DNA from: Sinorhizobium fredii NGR234
GTDB taxonomy: Bacteria > Pseudomonadota > Alphaproteobacteria > Rhizobiales > Rhizobiaceae
Assembly: GCF_000018545.1 (NCBI RefSeq)
Contig: NC_012586.1
Span: 868,001 to 932,000, forward strand
Length of the DNA stretch: 64,000 nt
Reading direction: 5' to 3'
Part shown: piece by piece, positions 35,554 to 43,882 of the stretch
How the letters are laid out: every line of letters starts with the position of its first letter
Numbering within the stretch: the stretch's first letter is position 1
The notes under the pieces: model-generated
Seen by the model: only the letters and a program-made list of their open reading frames with translations
What the model was told of the DNA's origin: nothing
Database searches by the model: none
Program-made: the position numbers and the translations under genes

Positions 35554-36145
35554 GCAGCAGCGCCCAGAGATCGCGCGGGCGCGTGAGCTCTGGACCCGGC
35601 GACGCCGGCGCTTCTTCAACAAGGCATTGGCGCGACTGGTCTTTATCGACGAGACCTCGACCAATACCAAGCTGACCAAGCGCTCAGGCTGGGCACCAAA
35701 AGGGCAACGCTATCGCGCCCACGCCCCCTTCGGTTCGTGGAAGACGCAGACCTTCATCGCCGGCCTGCGATCACATGGCGTGGTCGCGCCCTTTATCGTC
35801 AACGCGCCGATGAACCGGCGCATCTTCGAGACCTGGATCGAAACGCAACTCGCCCCGACGCTGTCGCCCGGAGACGTCGTCATTCTCGACAATGTCGGCT
35901 TCCACAAGAGCGAGCGGGCCGAACAAATGGTCAAGGCGAAAGGCGCATGGCTGCTCTTCCTGCCACCCTATTCGCCCGACCTCAACCCGATCGAAATGGC
36001 CTTCTCCAAGCTCAAGGCGCTGCTGCGCAAGCGGGCCGCCCGCAGTTTCGACGCCATCGCCGATGCACTCGGCGATATCTGCAATCTCTTCTCCGTCACA
36101 GAATGCCGGAACTACTTCAATGCGGCCGGATATGAGGCCGATTGA
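35492..36145 (+). CDS. IS630-family transposase, ORF B (DDE part)
   Basis: This frame carries the DDE catalytic domain: Asp in LVFIDETSTNTKL, Asp in VVILDNVGFHKS, and Glu in YSPDLNPIEMAFSKLK. It is expected to be made as a fusion with ORF A through slippage at the A8 run rather than from its own start. All three acidic residues are present, so the element could be active if the fusion forms. Confidence 0.88.
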   Translation: MLAVFSTASTSAIKKSLQASEQQRPEIARARELWTRRRRRFFNKALARLVFIDETSTNTKLTKRSGWAPKGQRYRAHAPFGSWKTQTFIAGLRSHGVVAPFIVNAPMNRRIFETWIETQLAPTLSPGDVVILDNVGFHKSERAEQMVKAKGAWLLFLPPYSPDLNPIEMAFSKLKALLRKRAARSFDAIADALGDICNLFSVTECRNYFNAAGYEAD

Positions 36146-36211
36146 ACGCGACACGCTTTAGGCCCGCCACTTGTCCTGCTTGCGCTGGGCGCCTGGGTTA
36201 TTCGCGGTTAG

Positions 36212-36523
36212 GGCGCACTGCGAACGCCTTAAAGTAGACTACCCCCGCGGAGCCGGATGTGGCGTCTGAAGCTTCGACTGAGGCGGATGTGCGATGAAAA
36301 GCCGGATTTGCAGCGCACAAGCGCAATCATTTGCAGTTTTTTCTTTGCAGGACAGAAAAACCCTGCCTTTTCGCGCTCCGCGTGGAGGTTTGTTCAGCGT
36401 AAGTGTTGTTTTCGGTTTCGAAGAAACCGCCGTGAAACCATCTACCTTGGTACACATGGCATAGCTCGCTCCGCGCGGCGCAGACTGCGCTACTTACGGT
36501 GGAGGCGAAGCATGCGAGGACCG
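36212..36523. other. Intergenic, no gene recognised
   Basis: This is the flank of the split membrane-protein gene. No domain or ribosome binding site is seen on either strand. Confidence 0.45.
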
Positions 36524-36772
36524 TCACGCGTCGTCCGGCGCGTCGTCCGCTACAACAATATAGCGGCGTCTTGGGTCCTCCTCCTGAAGGGCCACCCATG
36601 CTTGGCGTAGCTGCTCCATTGCGGGCGTCCGCACACCGTTACCAGGCCAAAGAATGCGATATGCCATATGGACCATAGCTGTGGCAAAACGCTCGCGTCC
36701 AACGTTGTCGTCTAGCTCCTCCCATGCATGTGCACTGCACATCCTGAGGATGTTGGTTTCTTCGGCCTGCAT
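36524..36772 (-). CDS. Small hypothetical protein (82 aa)
   Basis: The ATG at 36772 follows a strong GGAAGGAGTTGACCG leader on the reverse strand, the best evidence that this is a gene. The product (MQAEETNILRMCSAHAWEEL, then ERFATAMVHMAYRILWPGNG) is soluble, mildly acidic, and probably helical. No family is recognised. No close neighbour shares its strand. Confidence 0.55.
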   Translation of the reverse strand: MQAEETNILRMCSAHAWEELDDNVGRERFATAMVHMAYRILWPGNGVRTPAMEQLRQAWVALQEEDPRRRYIVVADDAPDDA

Positions 36773-37510
36773 CGGTCAACTCCTTCCGCTAATTTCTGGC
36801 CTTATTGCTCGAAATTGCCGCTCGGGCGGCATGTTCTCTAGCGTGCGGCATGAGCGAACTAAGGACAAGCAGATTTGCGTGAACTTGCGTTCGCTAAACG
36901 CTTCGCTAGGGCGATTGTGATACATTCTCACTTCGATGTCAGAAGTGCCAGAGTGAGATCCCCCAGGCCTTGCATAGGCGCTCTAACCCAGATCCCCAGG
37001 GGCAATCGCAGGCAATGGCTGCTGCGTTGCACGGTATGCGTGTGGCGCCTCATGGAGACGGCGTGAGTCGCCATGCGCGGCGTGCAAAAAGTTAATGAAA
37101 ACAATGGCTGCGGCAGCATGCCCCGTCTCGCCCATCTCATTTCGTCTCATGCTTGAGACAGTCTAGACCCCATGAAACCCCATCCGTCACGTGTCTCACC
37201 CCCATTTTTGTATGGGTGAGCCGAGACAGGCCTTTTTTTTGAAATACAAGTTTTGGTTGCGGAGGACAGCCGCTTGTTGCCGATGCACAAGCGCAGCAGC
37301 CTGCTGATAGACAAAACCTCGCAGCATGGCCGAACCGCGCCAACGAGCCTGGAGTGAGGACAAGGCACACCAAAAGGAGACCTCAACGGTTCCCATGCCG
37401 AAGTATTAGCTATCTTGCCGAAAACCCGCGAACCGTTCCTAGCGGACATACTATGATTTCCAGAGGTGCCCAGACGGCGAGGACGCGTGCTAGGGTGGTT
37501 GCCCAGATCA
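36773..37510. other. Intergenic region with a terminator-like hairpin
   Basis: No gene is recognised in this ~740-base stretch. The only structured feature is the hairpin plus T run at 37195-37240, listed separately. Confidence 0.4.
37195..37240 (+). terminator. Candidate rho-independent terminator
   Basis: CTCACCC (37195-37201) pairs with GGGTGAG (37214-37220), followed after about twelve bases by eight T (37233-37240). The spacer between stem and T run is longer than usual. No gene upstream on this strand explains it, so it could end a small RNA. Confidence 0.4.
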
Positions 37511-37795
37511 CTAATTGTCGGGGCGCACCACCTTTGATCTCTTAACCGCGACCAATTCGCGCGCGTATGATCTGATGCGTTCCATATTTTCTCTGATCTC
37601 CTCCGACAACATATCAGCTGTAGCTGGATCATTTAATTGAAGGGCTGAAGCAAGGGCCTCACCACTTTGCTTTTCAATCGCTTCCAACTGCTCCTCAGGC
37701 GTCCCTAACATCAAATATAACCTGCTAAGGGTGTGGCCAATCATGTACTCGATGGCGGCCAATCTGGCTTCAAACTTCGATTCCTGTTCGGTCAT
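37511..37795 (-). CDS. Hypothetical helical protein (94 aa)
   Basis: Start MTEQESKFEARLAAIEYMIG at 37795 has GGGGAA upstream; an in-frame ATG at 37948 would add 51 residues that look less conserved. The product is helical and charged, with an Ile/Met/Leu-rich SRLYLMLG centre and a Lys-rich end. No domain is recognised. A cytoplasmic regulator is possible but unsupported. Confidence 0.5.
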   Translation of the reverse strand: MTEQESKFEARLAAIEYMIGHTLSRLYLMLGTPEEQLEAIEKQSGEALASALQLNDPATADMLSEEIRENMERIRSYARELVAVKRSKVVRPDN

Positions 37796-37949
37796 AGCGG
37801 TTTCCCCAGACAGTCCAACCTTTAGGCCAGAGGTTTCGCGCGCCTTTGCCTGAAAGGCAACCTTCATCTTAGACGCAGTGGAAAAAAACCGAGAGAACAG
37901 CCGTTCCGTCGCCATTTCGGAAACTTCCAGCGACTCGCGCATTGCCACT

Positions 37950-38308
37950 CAATGGCGCTACATATCCCTGTAGTTGGATATCGACTTCATCATCGATGCG
38001 GCCGCGGCCGGATGAGAATCTTTATGAGGCACGTGTCCCGCGGGCGATTCACGGTTGACTCTCGAATTTCACGACCATTATGTCATTTGCCCTAGGATCC
38101 GATTTACGATGGCGATCATGACTATACTTTAAACCCGTTAAACGAACGCGGTACGCCTAACGAGCAAGGGTTCGAATACAACTCAGGAAGGAACGAGCGC
38201 TTCTTGAAACTCGACGAAATAAGCACATTCAATGCAGATGCGATGAGAGGGGTCGAGTAGGGCGTCGTCGCCTGCTCTTTGAACGGTGGCTGCCTTCAGG
38301 AATAACAG
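37950..38308. other. Intergenic, no gene recognised
   Basis: Upstream region of the polysaccharide genes on the plus strand. No promoter could be identified with confidence. Confidence 0.4.
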
Positions 38309-39559
38309 ATGGACTTTTCCGCCTATCGCGCCTTTGACGACGAATTTCGGGCAAAGTATGCCGACCTCCTTGAGGGCCACCCGTTCGCGGCTATGTTGAT
38401 CGAGAAGCAGCTGCGAAATCACGAATCGGGCGCGGCAGCCATCGCAGGCGCAAATATCCGCAAGCTCACCAGATCAAATTACGGGCGCCGCTTTCGCGCG
38501 CAGCTTGCCTTTCGTCTGGGTGGGCTCCTGTCTCGAGAATCTGAACCACGCTACTATCTGAAACTCGAGCGATTCGACACATTCAAGAGCAATCTGTCTT
38601 CGCCGCTGTCTGGCTTGGGGATGAAACCTCTACGAGAGGTAGGTGCGGGACTCATGCCCGAGATGAGGGTCTTGCACCAACTCGCCACGCTGGGCGGCGC
38701 ATTTCGAACTTTCATGCGTACGGCCGAGGCCGAGGGAATTGAAAAGGCGATCGCTAACCGAAGACTCATGAACCGGCTCGACAAGCAGGCACGCAAGAAC
38801 TTTGCGCTAGTCAAAGCAATGATCGAGAAGCAGCGGATCCAGCTTTTTATCGCCGATGGGGATACTCTACCGTTCTCCCGAATGATTTGCGCTGCCGCGA
38901 AGGAACTTGCAGTGCCCTACGTGGTCATTGCTCACGGCTACATACAGAGCCCAAAGCTCGTGGGTATCGCGCCAATTTACGGAGACTATCTGGTAACTTG
39001 GACGGAGCAGCAGGCGGCAGATCTGCGTCAAACACTCAGAGAGGAAGAGAAAGCCAAAGTTTTGTGCTTCGGCTATCCAAAGGACACGTACCGTTGCGAT
39101 GTGACGGGCAACCAGGCTCTGATCGTCTGGCATCCCTTGCATGACGGAGACCTCGCTCCGCAGGTCGAAGAGATTCGCGGTATCATCGCTGCCTTGCAAG
39201 CGGCCGGATACGACAGCCGCTTGCGCCTCCATCCAAGGGATACTAAGGCCCATGCACTTCGACGATTTCTTTCAGACACTGGCATTGAGATTTCGAAAGA
39301 TTCCCTTGCGGATGATCTTGAAAGGTCGGTCGTCGTCATAGGCTCGCGTTCGAGCGTGCTTGTCGAAGCGGCGGTGAGCGGCAAGCGAGTATTTCAGTTG
39401 GCGGCCTACAACACGACGCCGTTGGAATGCGTCGTTCCAATAGAACTCGGGCACTCATTCGAGGCCTCTCTCAATATCGATGCACAGCACGGCAACTGGC
39501 GACCATTCGACTACGAGGCGTTCCTCGGTTTCTTGCAAAGAATTCGACGGCCTCACTAA
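38309..39559 (+). CDS. Capsule-type GT-B glycosyltransferase-like protein
   Basis: The 416-residue soluble protein has the layout of capsule polysaccharide synthesis proteins: an N-terminal half with VPYVVIAHGYIQSPKL and a C-terminal half with RLRLHPRD and VVVIGSRSSVLVEAAVSGKRVFQL. The HP-R and SSVLVEA motifs are those of polysialyltransferase/CMP-Kdo-type GT-B enzymes. It probably transfers a sugar to a surface polysaccharide at the inner membrane's cytoplasmic face. It is followed by the GMC-fusion gene. The N-terminus resembles the large fusion protein encoded at 60605 in having the same capsule motif set. Confidence 0.7.
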   Translation: MDFSAYRAFDDEFRAKYADLLEGHPFAAMLIEKQLRNHESGAAAIAGANIRKLTRSNYGRRFRAQLAFRLGGLLSRESEPRYYLKLERFDTFKSNLSSPLSGLGMKPLREVGAGLMPEMRVLHQLATLGGAFRTFMRTAEAEGIEKAIANRRLMNRLDKQARKNFALVKAMIEKQRIQLFIADGDTLPFSRMICAAAKELAVPYVVIAHGYIQSPKLVGIAPIYGDYLVTWTEQQAADLRQTLREEEKAKVLCFGYPKDTYRCDVTGNQALIVWHPLHDGDLAPQVEEIRGIIAALQAAGYDSRLRLHPRDTKAHALRRFLSDTGIEISKDSLADDLERSVVVIGSRSSVLVEAAVSGKRVFQLAAYNTTPLECVVPIELGHSFEASLNIDAQHGNWRPFDYEAFLGFLQRIRRPH

Positions 39560-39711
39560 CAGGACGGCATGTTTTCTCATCGGATAATGTCCGGGCGGTA
39601 GGGGCCAGAGCTTCCAGGTTACTCAGCTGAGGGCCATAGTCTCTCACGCGCAGGAACTGTTGCGGAGGCGAATGGTCAGCGCTTTGGTTGTCGCATGTCT
39701 TCCAATCCGGT

Positions 39712-39781
39712 TGGGAGACAGGGATTGAACGAGGTACGCCGAAGCGTACTAGAAGTGCCACTTACACCACACGCCAACTTT
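39712..39781 (-). other. tRNA-like remnant or structured element
   Basis: The reverse strand has a possible D-arm (GTG...CAC around TGTAAGTGG), a perfect hairpin GTACGC-TTCG-GCGTAC, and GTTCAATCCC, which resembles a tRNA T-loop. The T-stem does not pair, and the acceptor arms match only partly. It may be a decayed tRNA or a chance likeness. Confidence 0.2.
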
Positions 39782-39804
39782 GATTGAAGTTCAGGAAGAA
39801 TATC

Positions 39805-42291
39805 ATGAAGTTCGCCGGCACTGATCTTGCTTATCGAAACAAGGATTACGATGTCTGTATCGTCGGCAGTGGGCCCGCTGGCTTTACGGCTGCCCTTGAG
39901 CTCAAAGACTCCGGCCTGACCGTTTGCATACTCGAGAGCGGCGGCGAGATAGCTACTCCGACGGATGACGACCTGAAAGTCGTGGAAAGTGATGGACTGA
40001 GGATTCGTGAGGATTCGCGCGAGCGCGTTCTAGGGGGGACGTCTCTCACGTGGTCTGGGTTCATTGCACCGCTGGACGCGATCGATTTTGAGTCGCGACC
40101 CGGAATTCATGAAGGGTGGCCGATTTCGCGGAGCGAGATTCAGTCACATATCGATAATCTTGGCTATCGCTACATGATGCCCTCGGCCGATGCATTCGAA
40201 TATGAGCGGGAGACCGTCGGCGAGAGCTGCCGCATTCCTTCTCTGCCGTCTTTAGATTTTAAGGTCTTCAGGACGCAAATTCCACCGTTTCGCTATGGAA
40301 AAACGTTTCGTCATACCTTCCTGCCGGAGAACTTTGATCTGTTTCTTGGCGCGACCGTCGTGAAACTCGCGTGGCATCACGAAGGGGCGCGTGAAGTGGT
40401 GAATGCCGCGGTTGTGGCGGATGCGTCAGGACGGCATTATGAGGTGAGGGCGAAAACCTTCGTGCTCGCTGCTTCCGCGATTGAATCTGTCCGCATACTG
40501 CTGAATTCCGGGAGGCTCGGGAATGCCCACGATCAGGTTGGGCGATATTTCATGAACCACCCCAAGGGCAACGTTGGGAGCGTAACCTTCTCCAAGGCGA
40601 TTGCTCCTTCCCACGAGCTCTTCGAGCGCAAACATCAGAGCTTCAATGGATACGTCGGCCTGCGGCTCAACGAGAGCGTTCAACGGGAGCAAGGCGACCT
40701 CAATTCCTATATTCGCCTTGAGGTTACGCGCGACGAAGGCGACTATCCAAAGGCCAAGGAGCTCTCCAAGGCGTTCCGCTCGACCTTGAAAGCAATCGGT
40801 CGAGGTGATTATCGTGGTGCAGGTTCATCGGGCATAAGCATGGTGCGACGTGCAGGTGGCTTGGGCCAAATCATCGCCAGGGCAGCGAAGCGGATGAGGA
40901 ACCGGAATGCCGGCCTTGTGAAAACCGCCCGGCTGCGCTGCTTCGTCGAGATGGAACCGGCACCCGATCACAGGATCACCTTGACGGATAGGCGAGACCG
41001 GTTTGGCGTGCCCTTGCCAAAGGTATCTCACGCTATTTCGGAGCTTGCCCTCCGTTCGGTCGAACGATTGATTTCGAAGATAGAAAGTGAATTCGCGCAG
41101 ACAAACTTCGGGAGGGTTTACCGCGCTCAAGGGTCCCTAGCTGATATACTGGGCGTGGATTCGAGCCACCACTTGGGCGGGGCTAGAATGGGAGAGGATC
41201 CGAAATCGTCTGTCGTGGATCCTTCTTTGCGTGTGCATTCGTCGGACAATCTCTTCATCGCGGGCGGGGCAGTGTTTCCCACCGGCGGAAACGCAAATCC
41301 AACACTTACAATCGTCGGTCTTTCCATACGGCTCGCCAAGTTCATCAGGGACAGGATGGGACATCACGTTGCTGCTGCAGCGCAGCCGCATGGCGCGGGC
41401 GTTCTTATCATTGGGGCGGGCAGGCGTGTCTCGGAAGATGTCGTTCCCGCTGTCGAGAGCCTCGCTCCGAGCGCTCATATCAAAGGTATATACGCCACCA
41501 AGCGAAATGTCGTGTTTGGACCGACCGCCGCTCACGAGGTGCTTCCTCTCAATGAACTTTCTGAGGAGGCAATCAAATCGTCGCGCCTTGTTTACGTCGC
41601 AGTACCACCTCAAAAGCTGCAATCGGTTTTGGCAAAGTTCCTGGATCACAATTGCGAGCATCTTTCGCTCGTGGTGGAAACGCCCGCGGTCGATGCGAAA
41701 GCCGTTCGAGGAGCCTATGCCCATTTTGGAAAAGTCGTGGTGGCGGAGGACTCGGCATATCTTCCGTGGCTGGATCTTCTCACTGACGAGAACAAGGTAA
41801 TCCGGGCGGATTTTGACAGATCTGGATACAGATATCATGCGACTGCTATTGCGCGCGCACTAGCTGGTGACAGCGGCCAGGAGAGGCCACGGATCGCATC
41901 CACGCGTGGTAAGAAGAATGACATCGAAGTTCGTTTCGATAGCGGTCTCGCTGTTCGCATTCGGGGACCGAGGGACTACGACAATGGCCGTATGTCCTTT
42001 CAGACACTTTCAGGACCGACCGTTTCGTCCCATCCCGGCGACAACCATACTCAGATCCGCCCAATGATTTCCGGCAATCTCTGCGTGGGATTCGGATTGG
42101 GAGATGACGTGGTTCATCTCTCCGAAACGGAGTCTCGTCTTATTGGGCGGTTTACTGAGAGAGATACGATCGTATCGCGAATGTTGGATATCAAACGCGC
42201 GGCTCTTTATCGCCTCCTCCAAGGAGCGCTTGCCGGCCAACCCGGCTACACGCTTGCGGAGGGGTTGGAAGACGCTTCTTTACGTTGGTAG
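39805..42291 (+). CDS. GMC oxidoreductase fused to a Gfo/Idh-like domain
   Basis: ATG 39805 has AGGAAGAA upstream. Residues ~1-525 are a GMC flavoprotein: FAD motif VCIVGSGPAGFTAALEL, the GGTSLTWSG active-site entry, and the C-terminal signatures SSHHLGGARMG and GGNANPTLTIVGLSIRLA, including the catalytic His region. Residues ~535-828 form a second unit with a Rossmann motif (GVLIIGAGRRVS) and a VVETPAV segment like the EKP box of Gfo/Idh/MocA dehydrogenases, though the Lys is missing. The first half should oxidise a sugar or alcohol; the second may reduce the product or only bind NAD(P). It lies between two genes likely to act on surface polysaccharide. Confidence 0.8.
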   Translation: MKFAGTDLAYRNKDYDVCIVGSGPAGFTAALELKDSGLTVCILESGGEIATPTDDDLKVVESDGLRIREDSRERVLGGTSLTWSGFIAPLDAIDFESRPGIHEGWPISRSEIQSHIDNLGYRYMMPSADAFEYERETVGESCRIPSLPSLDFKVFRTQIPPFRYGKTFRHTFLPENFDLFLGATVVKLAWHHEGAREVVNAAVVADASGRHYEVRAKTFVLAASAIESVRILLNSGRLGNAHDQVGRYFMNHPKGNVGSVTFSKAIAPSHELFERKHQSFNGYVGLRLNESVQREQGDLNSYIRLEVTRDEGDYPKAKELSKAFRSTLKAIGRGDYRGAGSSGISMVRRAGGLGQIIARAAKRMRNRNAGLVKTARLRCFVEMEPAPDHRITLTDRRDRFGVPLPKVSHAISELALRSVERLISKIESEFAQTNFGRVYRAQGSLADILGVDSSHHLGGARMGEDPKSSVVDPSLRVHSSDNLFIAGGAVFPTGGNANPTLTIVGLSIRLAKFIRDRMGHHVAAAAQPHGAGVLIIGAGRRVSEDVVPAVESLAPSAHIKGIYATKRNVVFGPTAAHEVLPLNELSEEAIKSSRLVYVAVPPQKLQSVLAKFLDHNCEHLSLVVETPAVDAKAVRGAYAHFGKVVVAEDSAYLPWLDLLTDENKVIRADFDRSGYRYHATAIARALAGDSGQERPRIASTRGKKNDIEVRFDSGLAVRIRGPRDYDNGRMSFQTLSGPTVSSHPGDNHTQIRPMISGNLCVGFGLGDDVVHLSETESRLIGRFTERDTIVSRMLDIKRAALYRLLQGALAGQPGYTLAEGLEDASLRW

Positions 42292-42343
42292 GGAAACAGA
42301 CGCCATCGAACTGAAGTTTGGTGCGTGGTGGATTATTCGCACA

Positions 42344-42613
42344 TCATTTCGTTGTTGTGCCGCTATGGGGAGCGCCCTCCGTCGACCAGCAAGAACATGG
42401 TACTCCGGCCGGGCCCGTACCATAAGCGCACACCAGTTTCGGTGTGGTGCACTGTCTGGGTGTCTCCTGCTTTACTGCCATCTCATTGCCGTGTGGCTTG
42501 CTTACGGCAGCAGGACCGTTTGACGACGCAATGCCGACACCGGTTTCACTGCATGCGGAAACTATCGAAAGGAGCACTAAGAGAGAGATTCGATTGAGAT
42601 ACTGCATGCGCAT
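42344..42613 (-). CDS. Small predicted lipoprotein
   Basis: MRMQYLNRISLLVLLSIVSAC is a lipoprotein signal with lipobox (V)SAC, Cys at residue 21. The mature part has a Cys-rich core (CTTPKLVCAYGTGPAGVPCSCW) with four cysteines that could form disulfides. The start could be either of the first two Met codons; ribosome binding is weak. It lies opposite the main coding strand, between the GMC fusion and the kinase-like gene, and its function is unknown. Confidence 0.6.
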   Translation of the reverse strand: MRMQYLNRISLLVLLSIVSACSETGVGIASSNGPAAVSKPHGNEMAVKQETPRQCTTPKLVCAYGTGPAGVPCSCWSTEGAPHSGTTTK

Positions 42614-42919
42614 GGCGTATTCCGTATGAGTCGAACTTTCAAGTCCGTTGCAACTGAATTGGGCCGTAAGGCCGCCTGTGAGGTCATAGAGGCCTGTCTT
42701 CGATCGAGTTGATGTTTGACGCGCATGACATGCGCTGTCCTACCTCGTTTCCCCAAAGCGGCGTTGGATATCGAGATCGCAAACCGCCCCTTCGTTGGAG
42801 CGCACCAGACCTATAGCCCTCCCTGGCGTTCGGTGACGGTACCAAGATCGCGCGCATCTCTTGAATTCTGTCCCGCCACACTGCTCTGTTATAAAACTGT
42901 CACAATCCAGGGGAGGGAT
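42614..42919. other. Intergenic, no gene recognised
   Basis: Upstream region of the YrbL-like gene. The only clear signal is the strong GGGGAGGG ribosome binding site at its right end. Confidence 0.4.
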
Positions 42920-43675
42920 ATGTTCGACGGGAAAATCGAGCTGTCGGATTGGGACCAATGCGCTGCGGGACATCAACGCAGCATCTTCGCCCATCAACTC
43001 TATCCCAATGTTCTGATCAAGGTGCTGAAACCGGAATCGAGAGGCGAGGGCGGCACGCGCCGATCGAAGACGGTCCGTTTCCTCATCCGGTTCAAACGGT
43101 TCGGGGCGTATCGGACGTTTCAACGAGAGGTAGATGAGTTCCTTGAGCAGGCAAGAAAGTTTTCACTTGCCGATGATGAGGAACTTCCCATCCCGAGGAT
43201 ATTCGGTTTCGCCTATACCGACCATGGCCTCGGCCTGGTTGTGGAAAAGATAACCAAAGGCGATGGGGAGCTGGCTCCCACTCTGGGCGAATTGGCGTTT
43301 TCGGGCCGCTTGACCGCACGGCATCTTAGGATGATTGACGAGCTCTTTGAACGCTTTTGTCGACTGCACATCGTCATGATGGATGTAAATCCCGGCAATT
43401 TCGTCGTCACCGATCGCCGAGGTTTTGAGGAAGTCATGTGCGTCGATGGTACTGGAGAAAAGAGCTTTCTGCGCGTATTCGCGTTGAGCCGCCGCGCGAA
43501 CAACGCGAAACTCGGGCGGATGCGCGCGAAACTGCTTACGAAGCTTGCCCGAATCTTGATTCATCCCGCTGCAGTGTGTGGAGATGAAAGTGTCCGCGCC
43601 GCACTCGAACCATACCAACGGCAGACGGGTCAGCGAGTTCGCTTGAGAGCTCTTTCGCCGCAACGCGCCCTCTGA
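42920..43675 (+). CDS. YrbL-like kinase-fold protein
   Basis: ATG 42920 follows GGGGAGGG. The 251-residue protein resembles the PhoP-network YrbL family: NVLIKVLKPES with the ATP-binding Lys, LGLVVEKI, and the catalytic-loop equivalent LHIVMMDVNPGNFVV, then MCVDGTGEKSF. It therefore has a protein-kinase-like fold, with Asp-x-x-x-x-Asn present. Members near polysaccharide genes may phosphorylate sugars or lipids (as Kdo kinases do) or be regulators. The substrate is unknown. Confidence 0.8.
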   Translation: MFDGKIELSDWDQCAAGHQRSIFAHQLYPNVLIKVLKPESRGEGGTRRSKTVRFLIRFKRFGAYRTFQREVDEFLEQARKFSLADDEELPIPRIFGFAYTDHGLGLVVEKITKGDGELAPTLGELAFSGRLTARHLRMIDELFERFCRLHIVMMDVNPGNFVVTDRRGFEEVMCVDGTGEKSFLRVFALSRRANNAKLGRMRAKLLTKLARILIHPAAVCGDESVRAALEPYQRQTGQRVRLRALSPQRAL

Positions 43676-43882
43676 CTTCGCCTTTCGCGCCAATGCTGAC
43701 GCGAATCCCTAGACACGATGGGTGCTTACAATGGTTGGCAGGCCCATAGAGCCGCTGGCGGATGCGGCCACGCGTATCCAGGGTTGGCGGAATCGGCTAC
43801 TACCCCGCGAGATTTCGGTGTTGCAATGGAGGGACGGCGCTGGAGAAGCTGAACGCGCCTGCCGACGCAAAGACTCGCCAAA

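Larger units (their letters stand above)
32604..36160. mobile_element. IS630-family element carrying an IS91 insertion
   Basis: The ends are TAAAGCGGGTCGCG at 32604 and, on the opposite strand, TAAAGCGTGTCGCG ending at 36160: inverted repeats with the TA dinucleotide that IS630/Tc1 elements target. Removal leaving one TA restores the host reading frame. The transposase genes lie at 35194-36145. The leader between 32605 and 35190 is filled by an IS91-type element. Confidence 0.85.
32300..36211 (+). pseudogene. Small membrane-protein gene split by IS630 and carrying a nonsense codon
   Basis: The frame starts at 32300 (MNFRRGLFRL) after a GAGCGAGGGG site. Codon 11 is TGA (32330-32332), where Trp would fit. 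It then runs LTVSALWVLTLVVYVEIEG and on to FGGILL at 32605, where IS630 begins. Beyond the element, from 36161, the same frame continues GPPLVLLALGAWVIRG-stop at 36211. The two pieces join at the duplicated TA to 357 bases, exactly 119 codons. The product would have two membrane segments, one near each end. No function is known. Confidence 0.8.
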
